NCBI RefSeq assembly: GCF_000612805.1
Contig: NZ_HG964408.1
Span: 62,001-126,000 of the forward strand
Direction: 5' to 3'
DNA length: 64,000 nt
Source of the DNA: Bacillus ndiopicus
Lineage (GTDB): Bacteria > Bacillota > Bacilli > Bacillales_A > Planococcaceae
The position numbers were made by a program, and so were the translations under genes. The notes beneath the pieces are model-generated. The model was not told the DNA's origin. It searched no databases and saw only the letters and a program-made list of their open reading frames with translations. Numbering within the stretch: the first letter of the stretch is position 1; every line of letters starts with the position of its first letter. Shown here piece by piece: positions 1 to 9,756 of the stretch.

Positions 1-107
1 TAGAAAAGCTACGTTTAAAAGCATTTGAAAAAGAGACAGAAAAGTTAAAATTGGAATTACAGCATGAGAAGCAAGCCTTGTTGGAAATGAAACGTGAAAA
101 TGAGTAA
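1..107 (+). CDS. 3' end of small coiled-coil membrane protein paralog (partial)
   Basis: The window opens inside a reading frame (first full codon at base 3) that ends with TAA at 105-107. The visible 34 residues are a charged, leucine-rich helix (EKLRL...ETEKLKLEL...EKQALLEM) that matches the C-terminal halves of the two genes that follow. It is therefore the first visible member of a tandem family. The next gene starts 11 bases downstream, so all three are probably one transcript. The N-terminal membrane segment expected from its paralogs lies outside the window. Function unknown. Confidence 0.75.
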   Translation, partial: EKLRLKAFEKETEKLKLELQHEKQALLEMKRENE

Positions 108-118
108 GGAGGAACAAA

Positions 119-346
119 ATGCAAGAATTGATGATTGTTTTGGGCAGCCTAGGATTGCTTGTATCTATCCCCTTAGTAGCCATTGTTACAGCGCATAAGC
201 GAGCAGCAATGAAGCTACAAATCAAAATGATAGAAAAGGAAACAGAGCTTGAGAAATTAAAAATGGAAAATTACACATTCGAAACAGAACGTTTACGATT
301 GGAGTTAGAGCAAGAAAAACAAGTCTTATTAGATATGAAGCGATAG
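119..346 (+). CDS. small bitopic membrane protein with coiled coil, paralog 2
   Basis: 75 residues. Residues 3-25 form one hydrophobic helix, followed by a basic turn (HKRAAMK) and a long charged helix (about 30-75) with leucine/methionine heptads, so it should sit in the membrane with a cytoplasmic coiled coil. The start is fixed by AAGGAGGAAC seven or so bases upstream. It is homologous along its length to the gene at 359 and to the partial gene at 1. The size and layout recall PspB-type proteins, but I see no specific evidence of that function. Spacing of 11-12 bases to its neighbours indicates co-transcription. Confidence 0.75.
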   Translation: MQELMIVLGSLGLLVSIPLVAIVTAHKRAAMKLQIKMIEKETELEKLKMENYTFETERLRLELEQEKQVLLDMKR

Positions 347-358
347 GGGAGAATAGAT

Positions 359-592
359 ATGATAGGTATGATTATTGCATTGACTGCTATTATTTTTGGC
401 ACGGGCATACCACTAACGGCGATTATAACAACTCATAATCGCTCTAAGTTACGAATGCAATTGGACTTAGCAGACAAAGAAATTGAATTAGAGAAATTAC
501 GTTTAGCTACATTTGAACGAGAAACCGAAAAACTACGTTTAGAGTTAAACTACGAAAAGCAAGCATTGTTAGAAATGGAAGACAAAAATTAA
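359..592 (+). CDS. small bitopic membrane protein with coiled coil, paralog 3
   Basis: 77 residues with the same plan as the gene before it: hydrophobic helix at 3-25, the turn TTHNR at about 25-29, then a charged coiled coil with repeated LEKLRL/EKLRLEL segments. Its C-terminal half is closer to the partial paralog at the window start (EKLRL, EKQALLEM) than to the middle copy, so the copies have not duplicated in simple order. RBS GGGGAGA lies upstream of the ATG. It is the last of the cluster; about 100 bases separate it from cheR. Function unknown. Confidence 0.75.
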   Translation: MIGMIIALTAIIFGTGIPLTAIITTHNRSKLRMQLDLADKEIELEKLRLATFERETEKLRLELNYEKQALLEMEDKN

Positions 593-644
593 TAATTTGC
601 TGTGTGTCTAAATAGATTTCGCAATTTATATTTCAGTTGCATAA

Positions 645-1466
<822 letters not shown>

Positions 1467-1533
1467 TAATCAAGCGAGGGTACATATTTTGAATGTACAA
1501 TGTACTAGCGTAAACAATTAATTGATAAACCAA

Positions 1534-1568
1534 ACGCTTTTCGTGCATTAAACGAAAAGCGTATTTTT
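1534..1568 (+). terminator. intrinsic terminator after cheR
   Basis: A perfect 11-bp stem (ACGCTTTTCGT / ACGAAAAGCGT, 1534-1544 and 1552-1562) with a 7-base loop is followed by ATTTTT. It separates cheR from the aromatic operon. Confidence 0.85.
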
Positions 1569-1651
1569 GTATCATTACTTGAAAAATGAAGTACTTATGT
1601 CAAAAAAACATTCCGAATTTTCAATGAAAAGGCTTACTTCGGAATTCGTAC

Positions 1652-1679
1652 TGTTATTTTACTGAAAATATGTTATAGT
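1652..1679 (+). promoter_or_regulatory. candidate extended -10 promoter for the aro operon
   Basis: TG-T-TATAGT at 1671-1679 is an extended -10 element 45 bases before aroC, with only a weak -35 (TGTTAT). Just upstream, TTCCGAA (1611-1617) and TTCGGAA (1638-1644) form an inverted repeat that could be an operator, though this is only a pattern. No trp-type (TRAP) leader with repeated GAG/TAG triplets was seen. Confidence 0.4.
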
Positions 1680-1723
1680 GAAAAATACATATACTTTAGC
1701 GAGTTGAAGGGAGAAAGTGTTTT

Positions 1724-2905
1724 ATGCGTTACTTAACAGCAGGAGAGTCACACGGACCACAATTAACAACTATTATTGAAGGGTTACCATCATTGTTGCC
1801 ATTAACAGCCGAGCATATAAATCATGATTTAAAGCGTCGTCAAGGTGGGCATGGTCGTGGTCGTCGTATGCAAATCGAAACAGATACAGTCGAAATCGTA
1901 GCAGGTGTACGTCATGGGAAAACGCTTGGTTCACCCGTTGCATTAGTAGTAACAAATGATGATTGGAAGCATTGGACGAAAATTATGGGAGCAGAGCCGT
2001 TGTCAGAAGACGTGGATCCAGATGAAATTAAACGCCAAATTTCTAGACCTCGTCCAGGTCATGCAGATTTAGTCGGTGGGATGAAATATGGACACCGTGA
2101 TTTACGCAATGTTTTAGAGCGCTCGAGTGCACGTGAAACAACTGTGCGTGTAGCAGCAGGTTCTGTAGCAAAAGCATTATTAAAGGAGCTAGGTATTTCA
2201 ATTGTTGCGCATGTTACAGAAATTGCAGGTATTAAAGCTGATGCTTCTTTACTTGAAGGAAAAACAGCTAATGAAATTCGTGCAATTATTGAAGAGGATG
2301 CATGCTATTGCGTCGATCCAGTAGCATCAGCAAAAATGGTTGAAGTAATCGATGCAACGAAAAAAGCTGGTGATTCAATTGGTGGTGTTGTAGAGGTTAT
2401 TGTAGAGGGCTTACCAGCAGGTATAGGCTCATATGTACATTATGACCGTAAGCTAGATAGCAAATTAGCAGCTGCAATGCTTTCAATCAATGCGTTTAAA
2501 GGTGTGGAATTTGGTATTGGCTTTGAGGCAGCACGATTACCAGGCTCGCAAGTACATGACGAAATTATTTGGGATGAGGAAAACGGCTATACACGCGTAA
2601 CGAATCGTTTAGGCGGTTTAGAAGGCGGTATGTCAACAGGCATGCCAATCGTTGTACGTGGAGTTATGAAACCAATTCCAACTTTATATAAACCATTGCA
2701 AAGTGTTGATATTGAGACAAAAGAGCCATTTAAAGCGAGTGTAGAGCGCTCAGATAGCTGTGCAGTACCAGCTGCATCAGTTGTTGCAGAGCATGTTATT
2801 GCCTGGGAAATTGCCAAGGTTATTGTTGAACAATTTCATAGTGACCAGTTGCCACAATTAAAGGCGCAGCTAGATGAAATGAGACGCTACACAAAGGAGT
2901 TTTAA
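1724..2905 (+). CDS. aroC: chorismate synthase
   Basis: 393 residues. Converts 5-enolpyruvylshikimate-3-phosphate to chorismate using reduced FMN, the last common step of aromatic amino acid synthesis. The N-terminus [12 protein letters not shown] and the [10 protein letters not shown] segment near 43-52 are family signatures, and the RPGHADL motif occurs at about 111. The B. subtilis ortholog is called aroF. It begins the operon, with aroB starting one base after its stop codon. Full length and intact. Confidence 0.97.
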   Translation: MRYLTAGESHGPQLTTIIEGLPSLLPLTAEHINHDLKRRQGGHGRGRRMQIETDTVEIVAGVRHGKTLGSPVALVVTNDDWKHWTKIMGAEPLSEDVDPDEIKRQISRPRPGHADLVGGMKYGHRDLRNVLERSSARETTVRVAAGSVAKALLKELGISIVAHVTEIAGIKADASLLEGKTANEIRAIIEEDACYCVDPVASAKMVEVIDATKKAGDSIGGVVEVIVEGLPAGIGSYVHYDRKLDSKLAAAMLSINAFKGVEFGIGFEAARLPGSQVHDEIIWDEENGYTRVTNRLGGLEGGMSTGMPIVVRGVMKPIPTLYKPLQSVDIETKEPFKASVERSDSCAVPAASVVAEHVIAWEIAKVIVEQFHSDQLPQLKAQLDEMRRYTKEF

Positions 2906-2906
2906 T

Positions 2907-3995
2907 ATGAATATTTCTGTCAAAACAGCATCGCATACGTATGAAGTTATCATTGGTCACCGTATTTTAGCAGAAGCATTTGCTAAATATGAGCAATTAT
3001 TTGATAAAGCTGATCAAATAATTGTTTTAACAGATAAGCATGTTTGGCAGGCACAGGAGAAGTATTTTACAGACAATGCATCATTTTCATTTAAAACATA
3101 TATTATGCCAGCAGGTGAAAGCTGTAAAAGCTTTGAAAACTATGAGGCTGTGCAAACATTTTTACTTGAGCAAAGATCCACAAGAAAATCGTTAATTATT
3201 GCATTTGGTGGTGGAGCTGTTGGAGATTTAGCAGGCTTTGTTGCCGCAACCTATATGCGAGGTATTCCATTTATCCAAGTACCAACAACGATTTTAGCAC
3301 ATGATTCGGCTGTCGGTGGCAAAACAGCAATCAATCATAAGCTAGGAAAAAATATGATTGGTGCATTTTATCAGCCACAGGCAGTTTTATATGATACAAT
3401 GCTTCTTTCAAGCTTACCAGAACGTGAAGTGCTATCAGGCATGGCTGAAGTAGTAAAGCATGCAATGATTTCAGATGCACAGTGGCTAGAGGAAATGCTG
3501 GAAGGTGATTTAGTTCACCTTCCTGAACAATTACTAGCGCAATACTTGGCTTCTGGTATTCGTGTTAAAGCAAATATTGTAGAGCAAGATGAAACAGAGC
3601 AATCTGTTCGTAAATATTTAAACTTAGGTCATACGTATGGGCATGCCATTGAAGCAGCCGCTGGTTATGGTCGACTAGCACATGGAGAAGCGGTGATGAT
3701 CGGCTTAGTGTACTGCTTGTTGCTAAGTGAACGTTACGGGAAAATAACACGTAATTTTACGAAGCGATTTTTACATTTTGCTGTGGCGAATGGTTACCCA
3801 TTTGCAACTGTAAAAGATTATTCATTTGATGAGTTAACAACATATTTACTAAAAGATAAAAAGGCTGAGTATGGTGAGTTGCAATTTGTATTGTTAAAAA
3901 CAATTGGTGAGCCATTCATGCAAAAAGTAGAGTTAACAGTCTGCCAAGAGGTAGATAATGAGCTGAGAAATTTAATAGCGGAGGTAGTTTCATGA
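2907..3995 (+). CDS. aroB: 3-dehydroquinate synthase
   Basis: 362 residues. Cyclises DAHP to 3-dehydroquinate with NAD and a divalent metal. Visible motifs are FGGGAVGDLAGF at about 98-109, the PTTILAHDSAVGGKTAIN stretch at about 128-146 and the metal-binding LGHTYGHAIE near 237-246. The RBS AAAGGAG lies inside the end of aroC, and the 3' end overlaps aroH by 4 bases, so translation is probably coupled. Confidence 0.97.
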   Translation: MNISVKTASHTYEVIIGHRILAEAFAKYEQLFDKADQIIVLTDKHVWQAQEKYFTDNASFSFKTYIMPAGESCKSFENYEAVQTFLLEQRSTRKSLIIAFGGGAVGDLAGFVAATYMRGIPFIQVPTTILAHDSAVGGKTAINHKLGKNMIGAFYQPQAVLYDTMLLSSLPEREVLSGMAEVVKHAMISDAQWLEEMLEGDLVHLPEQLLAQYLASGIRVKANIVEQDETEQSVRKYLNLGHTYGHAIEAAAGYGRLAHGEAVMIGLVYCLLLSERYGKITRNFTKRFLHFAVANGYPFATVKDYSFDELTTYLLKDKKAEYGELQFVLLKTIGEPFMQKVELTVCQEVDNELRNLIAEVVS

Positions 3996-4354
3996 TTCGG
4001 GGAGTAAGAGGAGCAACAACGATTGAAGTAGACCAGCAAGAGCTGGTGTGGGAAGCGACTGCGCAATTAGTGCAAGAAATGGTAAAAGCAAATAATATTG
4101 ATATTGAGCATATCGCCTCTGTAACGGTTTCAACAACAACAGATATTACATCAGCATTTCCTGCAAAAGCGGTGCGTACATTAGAAGGTTGGCAATATGT
4201 ACCGATTATGTGTATGCATGAAATGGATGTGGCAGGTGCTTTGCCGCTATGTATTCGTGTGCTAATGCTTGTGAATACAACGGTTGCACAAAAGGATGTT
4301 CAGCATATTTATTTAAATGATGCGGTTAGCCTGCGCCCAGATTTAGTACGTTAG
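3992..4354 (+). CDS. aroH: chorismate mutase, AroH type (monofunctional)
   Basis: 120 residues, the size of the trimeric B. subtilis AroH. Rearranges chorismate to prephenate for tyrosine and phenylalanine synthesis. The N-terminus MIRGVRGATTIE carries the active-site Arg7, and PAKAVRTLEGWQYVP and CMHEMDV are characteristic. It starts with ATG in a 4-base overlap with aroB. In B. subtilis trpEDCFBA follows this gene; here hisC follows directly. Confidence 0.95.
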   Translation: MIRGVRGATTIEVDQQELVWEATAQLVQEMVKANNIDIEHIASVTVSTTTDITSAFPAKAVRTLEGWQYVPIMCMHEMDVAGALPLCIRVLMLVNTTVAQKDVQHIYLNDAVSLRPDLVR

Positions 4355-4371
4355 AGAGGAGAATGAAAGCG

Positions 4372-5475
4372 ATGATGAAGTGGAAACAACAAATTTATGA
4401 TATGAAACCATATCAACCAGGAAAGCCAATCGATGAAGTAAAGAGAGAATACGGGTTAGAGGAAGTAGTAAAATTAGCATCTAATGAAAATCCATTTGGA
4501 AGCTCGCCAAAAGTGGCTGAATTTTTAAAGGCGAGTGAAATTAATTATGCGATTTATCCAGATGGCTACGCACAAAATTTACGTACAGCTGTTGCAAATC
4601 ATTTGGGTGTGAAAGAAACTGAGCTTATTTTCGGTAATGGCTCGGATGATTTAATCGCGATTATTACACGTGCACTTTTATATCCTGGTGTCAACACTGT
4701 CATGGCTGATCCATCGTTTTCTCAATACTGGCATAATGCAGATGTTGAAGGGGCAGAGGTGCGTAAAGTTCCGACAGTTGACGGGCGCCATGACTTAGCT
4801 GCGATGCTTTCGCAAATCGATGAGCAGACTTCTGTTATATGGATTTGTAGCCCAAACAATCCAACTGGAACGGTTGTTACGGATGATGAATTACAGCAAT
4901 TTTTAGCGCAAGTACCATCACATGTGCTTGTTGTGCTAGATGAGGCATATATCGAGTATGTTCATGACCCTGCTCATAAAAATACGCTACCATACTATCG
5001 TCAATATAATAATCTTATTTTATTACGTACATTTTCTAAAGCATATGGCTTGGCGGCATTCCGTGTTGGATATGGTATTGCACAGGAGGATATTATTGCA
5101 AAGCTGGATGCAGTGCGAGGTCCATTTAACAATACTGTGATAAGTCAAGAAGTAGCAGCGCTTGCTTTACAGGATCAAGCATTTATTGAAAATTGTCGTG
5201 CAGCGAATGAAAAAGGAAAGGCACAATATGTAGAATTTTGTCAGCGCCATAATTTGAATTTCTATCCATCACAAACGAATTTCATTTTATTTGAAGTGAA
5301 AATGGATAGCAATGTAGTATTCCAAGAAATGATGAAGCGCGGCTTTATTATCAGAAGTGGTGCAGCACTTGGAGCACCAGGCTATATTCGAGTTACAATC
5401 GGTACAGAGAAACAAAATAGCAAATTTTTAGCACTACTTGAAGAAGTGCTACAGGAACAAGGTGTGTTAGTGTGA
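4372..5475 (+). CDS. hisC: histidinol-phosphate / aromatic aminotransferase
   Basis: 367 residues from this start. PLP enzyme that in Bacillus serves both histidine synthesis and the final transamination of phenylpyruvate and hydroxyphenylpyruvate. Motifs: LASNENPFG near 37-45, WICSPNNPTG, DEAYIEY, and the PLP lysine in FSKAYGLAAFR. An ATG at 4363 is only one base from GAGGAG, so ATG 4372 (nine bases away) is the better start. Its last codons overlap the GTG start of tyrA by 4 bases. Confidence 0.95.
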   Translation: MMKWKQQIYDMKPYQPGKPIDEVKREYGLEEVVKLASNENPFGSSPKVAEFLKASEINYAIYPDGYAQNLRTAVANHLGVKETELIFGNGSDDLIAIITRALLYPGVNTVMADPSFSQYWHNADVEGAEVRKVPTVDGRHDLAAMLSQIDEQTSVIWICSPNNPTGTVVTDDELQQFLAQVPSHVLVVLDEAYIEYVHDPAHKNTLPYYRQYNNLILLRTFSKAYGLAAFRVGYGIAQEDIIAKLDAVRGPFNNTVISQEVAALALQDQAFIENCRAANEKGKAQYVEFCQRHNLNFYPSQTNFILFEVKMDSNVVFQEMMKRGFIIRSGAALGAPGYIRVTIGTEKQNSKFLALLEEVLQEQGVLV

Positions 5476-6569
5476 CGAAAAATGTATTAGTTATTGGGCT
5501 GGGGCTGATTGGTGGTTCGGTCGCCCTTGCTATGCAAAAAGCTCCACAAGTGAAGGTGTTTGGTTATGATGCATTTATTCAAACTCGAGCAATGGCTAAA
5601 ACGCTGCAAGTAGTACATGAAGTTGTAGATGACGTACAGCAAGCGGCTGAGAAGGCAGACCTTATTATTTTCGGCACACCAGTTAATGCGACGCTTGATT
5701 GGATGGACAAGATGCAAGCGTGGACACTGAAAGACAATGTGATTGTGACGGACACAGGAAGTACCAAAAGCTTGATTATGGATAAAGCACAGCTACTACA
5801 GGCTAAAGGGATTACATTTATCGGTGGACATCCAATGGCAGGTTCACATAAAAGCGGTATTACAGCAGCAAAGCCACATTTATTTGAAAATGCTTATTAT
5901 ATGTTAACGCCATTAGCGAATGAGCAAGAGGCAAACATAGAAAAATTAGAGGCAATGTTAAAATATACACATGGCAAATTAGTGCGAGTGGATGCGAAGG
6001 AGCATGACCATATGACCGCTGTTGTTAGCCATTTCCCACATATTGTAGCAGCTTCTCTAGTACATCAACTATATCAGGAAAATGCGCAGTTCCCAATGAC
6101 AAGCTCCATTGCGGCAGGAGGTTTCCGAGATATTACACGCATTGCTTCAAGCAACCCATTACTATGGCGCGATATTACTGTGCAAAATCGCGAGGAGCTT
6201 ATTGGACAGCTTGAGCAATGGCTGAAAGAAATGGATGCTGTTAAAAACTTATTAGAAGAAGGCGACATTTCACTAATTGAGCAATATTTCGCAATGGCAA
6301 AGGAAGTACGGGATGAGCTACCGATTTCAGCAGGAGCCTTTTACACGTCATTTGATTTGTATGTCGATGTGCCTGACTATCCAGGGGTTATTTCTGAAAT
6401 AACTGGCTATCTCGCAGAAGATAGTATTAGCATTACAAACATTCGTATTGTGGAGGCTCGTGAAGATATATTTGGTATTTTAGTGATTAGCTTCCAAAAC
6501 GAAGAGGACCGTGAGCGTGCAGTGAAGTGTATCGCACGTCATGCGAATTTTGAAACATTTATCTCTTAA
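5472..6569 (+). CDS. tyrA: prephenate dehydrogenase with C-terminal ACT domain
   Basis: 365 residues. Oxidises prephenate to 4-hydroxyphenylpyruvate with NAD. The Rossmann motif GLGLIGGS is at residues 9-16, the active-site GGHPMAGSHKSG near 117-128 and HFPHIVA near 188. Residues about 297-365 (DVPDYPGVISEITGYL) form an ACT regulatory domain, expected to give tyrosine feedback control. Starts with GTG in a GTGA overlap with hisC. Confidence 0.95.
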   Translation: MTKNVLVIGLGLIGGSVALAMQKAPQVKVFGYDAFIQTRAMAKTLQVVHEVVDDVQQAAEKADLIIFGTPVNATLDWMDKMQAWTLKDNVIVTDTGSTKSLIMDKAQLLQAKGITFIGGHPMAGSHKSGITAAKPHLFENAYYMLTPLANEQEANIEKLEAMLKYTHGKLVRVDAKEHDHMTAVVSHFPHIVAASLVHQLYQENAQFPMTSSIAAGGFRDITRIASSNPLLWRDITVQNREELIGQLEQWLKEMDAVKNLLEEGDISLIEQYFAMAKEVRDELPISAGAFYTSFDLYVDVPDYPGVISEITGYLAEDSISITNIRIVEAREDIFGILVISFQNEEDRERAVKCIARHANFETFIS

Positions 6570-6578
6570 GCAAAGGGG

Positions 6579-6617
6579 GCGTCAAACAAGCCGTGCAGTT
6601 GCCGACTTGTTTGACGC
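6579..6617 (+). repeat. 12-bp perfect inverted repeat after tyrA
   Basis: GCGTCAAACAAG (6579-6590) and CTTGTTTGACGC (6606-6617) are exact reverse complements around a 15-base loop, ten bases after the tyrA stop. No run of T follows, so it is not a standard terminator. It could stabilise the 3' end of the aro-tyrA mRNA or be the relic of an inserted element. Confidence 0.6.
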
Positions 6618-6878
6618 TGGCGGGTGGTGCTTTATTATTGCATTTCGTTGATGCACAATATGAGCGCTACCTTCAAGCTCTAGAACATATCCTGAAGCAG
6701 AAATACATAGAGCGTTTTATTACATTGGATAATCGAGGACATATTTGGAAAGATAAAATGTATGAGGATTGGGTTTGCTCTAGAAAATATAAAGGCTGAA
6801 CAGCTCTTAGATAATTATGTAACAAATTTCAGTAATCATTGTATACCATTTCCCTATGTTCATGAAATATTGCAATAG
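6593..6878 (+). pseudogene. decayed remnant of a small gene with a frameshift
   Basis: Between tyrA and aroA one frame reads ...YERYLQALEHILKQ...LDNRGHIWKDKMYED and ends soon after at 6799. Shifting frame by one base near 6766-6770 continues it as GFALENIKAEQLLDNY... and ...HCIPFPYVHEILQ, ending at TAG 6876-6878. Both halves have protein-like composition, which suggests a single-base frameshift in an ancestral coding sequence. There is no convincing ribosome site at the 5' end and no family was recognised. It sits exactly where B. subtilis has tyrA next to aroE. Confidence 0.5.
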
Positions 6879-6914
6879 TTGACAGAACGACATTTTAATT
6901 AGGCTAAATTAAAA
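6879..6914 (+). promoter_or_regulatory. possible aroA promoter with palindrome
   Basis: A perfect -35 hexamer TTGACA (6879-6884) is followed by an imperfect palindrome, TTTTAATTAG GC TAAATTAAAA, at 6893-6914 where a -10 would lie. The -10 itself is poor (GGCTAA at 17 bp, TAAATT at 20 bp). The palindrome could be an operator or simply AT-rich DNA. Confidence 0.3.
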
Positions 6915-6932
6915 TACTTAGGAGGGTCCTAG

Positions 6933-8219
6933 ATGGAAGCTACAAAATTACATTATAAAAAGCCGAGCTTGCAAGGAACAATTACTGTACCTGGCGATAA
7001 ATCAGTATCGCACCGTTCAGTGATGTTTGGTGCGATTGCACAAGGAACAACAACAGTAGAAGGCTTTTTATTAGGAGAAGATTGCTTAAGCACGATTGAT
7101 TGCTTCCGAAAGCTTGGTGTGCAAATTGAAGTAGAGGGTACAAATGTAACAATTACAAGCGAGGGTATTGATGCATGGCAGGAGCCAACTGAAGTACTTT
7201 ATACAGGTAACTCAGGTACGACAACGCGTTTAATGCTTGGTTTACTTGCGGGGACAAAGCTTCATACAGTTATGACAGGTGACGCCTCTATTGCAAAACG
7301 TCCGATGCGTCGTGTAGCAGATCCGCTACGTTTAATGGGAGCACATATTACGGGACGTGAAAACGGGCAATATACACCTGTTGCGATTCAAGGCAAAGAG
7401 CTGACAGCGATTGATTACACGATGCCTGTTGCGAGCGCGCAAGTAAAATCAGCTATATTGTTAGCCGGCTTAAGCGCACAAGGCACGACAATTGTGCGTG
7501 AAAGCGAAGTATCACGTGATCATACAGAGCGCATGCTACGTCAATTTGGCGCACAAGTTGATGTGGAGGATGGAGTTGTCTCCTTTGCAGGCGGTCAAAA
7601 GCTTACTGCAACACATGTAAAAGTGCCTGGTGATATTTCTTCTGCTGCCTTCTTCCTTGTAGCAGGAGCGATTGCTAAAGATAGCCGTATTGTACTACAA
7701 AATGTCGGAATCAACCCAACGCGTGATGGCATAATTAGTGTGTTAGCAGAAATGGGTGCAAATATGTCAATAAAAGTAGAAGATGAATTGGCGGCTGAGC
7801 CGACAGCAGAAGTGACTATTGAAAGCTCAATACTTAAAGGCATCACTGTTGAAGGTGAGCTGATTCCTCGTTTAATTGATGAAATTCCGATAATTGCCTT
7901 GCTTGCGACACAAGCGCACGGTTCAACAGTTATTAAAGATGCTGAGGAGCTAAAAGTAAAAGAAACTGATCGAATTACCGCCGTTGTAACAGAGCTAAAA
8001 AAGCTTGGTGCCAATATTGAAGCGACGGATGATGGCATGATTATCCATGGCCCAACTACCTTGCATGGTGCAGCTTTACAATCTTACGGAGACCATCGTA
8101 TCGGCATGATGGCAGCAATCGCATCACTTATTACAGAAGGCGAAGTAACGTTAGATGATGCTGATTGTATTGCGGTGTCGTACCCAACATTTTTCGAGCA
8201 TATAGATACACTGCGCTAA
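6933..8219 (+). CDS. aroA: 3-phosphoshikimate 1-carboxyvinyltransferase (EPSP synthase)
   Basis: 428 residues. Joins shikimate-3-phosphate and phosphoenolpyruvate, the step before AroC. Family motifs are visible: [10 protein letters not shown] at 19-28, [10 protein letters not shown] near 91-100, [10 protein letters not shown], and DEIPIIA plus KVKETDR in the second domain. The B. subtilis ortholog is called aroE. AGGAGG lies nine bases before the ATG. It is set apart from tyrA by about 360 bases containing a gene remnant, so it may have its own promoter. Confidence 0.97.
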   Translation: MEATKLHYKKPSLQGTITVPGDKSVSHRSVMFGAIAQGTTTVEGFLLGEDCLSTIDCFRKLGVQIEVEGTNVTITSEGIDAWQEPTEVLYTGNSGTTTRLMLGLLAGTKLHTVMTGDASIAKRPMRRVADPLRLMGAHITGRENGQYTPVAIQGKELTAIDYTMPVASAQVKSAILLAGLSAQGTTIVRESEVSRDHTERMLRQFGAQVDVEDGVVSFAGGQKLTATHVKVPGDISSAAFFLVAGAIAKDSRIVLQNVGINPTRDGIISVLAEMGANMSIKVEDELAAEPTAEVTIESSILKGITVEGELIPRLIDEIPIIALLATQAHGSTVIKDAEELKVKETDRITAVVTELKKLGANIEATDDGMIIHGPTTLHGAALQSYGDHRIGMMAAIASLITEGEVTLDDADCIAVSYPTFFEHIDTLR

Positions 8220-8229
8220 AAATAAAAAG

Positions 8230-8277
8230 AGGCTGTAGAGAAAGTAGGCTAACTCCTACATTTTCCTACAGCCTTTT
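8230..8277 (+). terminator. intrinsic terminator after aroA
   Basis: AGGCTGTAG (8230-8238) pairs with CTACAGCCT (8266-8274), with a further inner stem GTAGG/CCTAC, followed by TTTT. It closes the aromatic operon. Confidence 0.8.
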
Positions 8278-8487
8278 ACACTTAAAGGAGTAGCTTATTT
8301 TCTCATCGTTCTTGTTTTTTTGAAAAATATACCAACATATTAGAAACTACAAAGTATGGAAATACTACTAAAAAAGTTTTTTCATTTACCTGAAACATTC
8401 TTTCTACTATGTAAGCATTTTTTCTTGTTAGATGGCTACTTGTCATGTAGCATAGGGAATGACTTAAGAAAGAAAAGGTGAAGTACT

Positions 8488-9741
8488 GTGGCAAACATTA
8501 ATCAATTACAACAAGCAATGCAAGATGGGGATTTGCAGAAAATTGACCAGCTGCTAGAGCCGTTTCTAATGAATGCTGAGCCGAATGAGCAATACGAAAT
8601 GGCTGAGCTGTTTATGCAGTATGGTTATTTACAGCAGGCAAACAAAGCGTTATCGCATTTGCAATTTTTATTTCCAGAAGAAGCGCAGCTAACAATTGAT
8701 CGTGCAAATGTGATGATGGAAATTGGCGAGGAAGATGAGGCGCTTGAGTTGCTTTTATCTGTCGACACAGAAGCAGCAGAATATCCGCAAGCCTTGCTCG
8801 CTTTAGCCGATTATTATCAGATGCAAGGTTTATTTGAAGTTGCTGAAAAACGCATTAATGAAGCTGTATCGCTGCTTCCTAGTGAGCCATTGTTACAATT
8901 TGCAAAGGCAGAACTATTGTTTGAAACAGGTCGTTTTACTGAGGCAGCACGTATTTATGAAGAGTTATATACGACAGATAAAGTGTTTGCGGGTGTTTCG
9001 TTAGCAGCACGTTTGGCCGAAGTATACCGTGCGGGTGCAGGCTATGAAAGAGCGCTTGATTATTACATGGAGGCGCTTGAGGATGAGGTTTCACCAGATA
9101 TGTTATTTGGCTCAGCATATGCCGCGTTCCAAACCGAAAAATATGAGCTTGCAACGAAGCAGCTTGAAGATTTAAAAGAGCTTGATCCAGATTATTTTTC
9201 TGCGTATTTATTGTTAGCAGAGAGTTATGCTATGTTAGAGGATAATAAACGCGCTTATAAAGCGATTCAAGAAGGGCTAGCGCGCGATGAATATGACAAG
9301 GCACTGTTTTTATTTGCAGGTAAAATCGCCTTGAAAAACCATTTACCGAATGAAGCAATTGAACATTTACAGCAGGCGATTGCATTAGACCCTGAATATA
9401 TGGAAGCAATTTTAGTGCTGATGTCGATTTATAGTAAAGAAGAGCAATATGAAGCCATTATCGATTTATATGAGCAACTAGAAAAGGAACAATTTGATTG
9501 GACAGCTTTAGCTCCATATGTAGCGGAAGCTTACAATCAGGATGAACAGTTTGAAAAAGCATACGTTATTTATAAGAAAGCATATAATGATTTTAAGGAT
9601 GATGAAGCGTTTTTAGAAGCGTATAGTTATTTTCTAATTGAAGATGGAAAACGTGATGAAGCGAAAGAAGTTGTGATGAAATTAATGACATTACAGCCTA
9701 CAGAGCAACAATGGATAGATTTATACGATAGCTTTGAGTAA
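8488..9741 (+). CDS. ypiA: tetratricopeptide-repeat protein (YpiA-like)
   Basis: 417 residues made almost wholly of TPR-type helical pairs (for example ALADYYQMQGLFEVAEKRI and AIEHLQQAIALDPEYMEAI). No signal peptide or membrane segment, so probably a cytoplasmic scaffold or binding protein. Starts with GTG after AAAGGTG. Position between aroA and ypiB and length match B. subtilis ypiA, whose function is not established. The 268 bases upstream hold the aroA terminator and otherwise nothing I can call. Confidence 0.85.
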   Translation: MANINQLQQAMQDGDLQKIDQLLEPFLMNAEPNEQYEMAELFMQYGYLQQANKALSHLQFLFPEEAQLTIDRANVMMEIGEEDEALELLLSVDTEAAEYPQALLALADYYQMQGLFEVAEKRINEAVSLLPSEPLLQFAKAELLFETGRFTEAARIYEELYTTDKVFAGVSLAARLAEVYRAGAGYERALDYYMEALEDEVSPDMLFGSAYAAFQTEKYELATKQLEDLKELDPDYFSAYLLLAESYAMLEDNKRAYKAIQEGLARDEYDKALFLFAGKIALKNHLPNEAIEHLQQAIALDPEYMEAILVLMSIYSKEEQYEAIIDLYEQLEKEQFDWTALAPYVAEAYNQDEQFEKAYVIYKKAYNDFKDDEAFLEAYSYFLIEDGKRDEAKEVVMKLMTLQPTEQQWIDLYDSFE

Positions 9742-9756
9742 AGGGGGCATTGCAGC

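Noticed and set aside
6579-6617. Standard terminator for tyrA
   Set aside because: The 12-bp stem is perfect but is followed by TGGCGGGTGG, not a T run.
7595-8038. 147-codon open frame antisense to aroA
   Set aside because: It lies wholly within a well-supported gene, has no ribosome site, and its serine/isoleucine-rich composition is that of a shadow frame.
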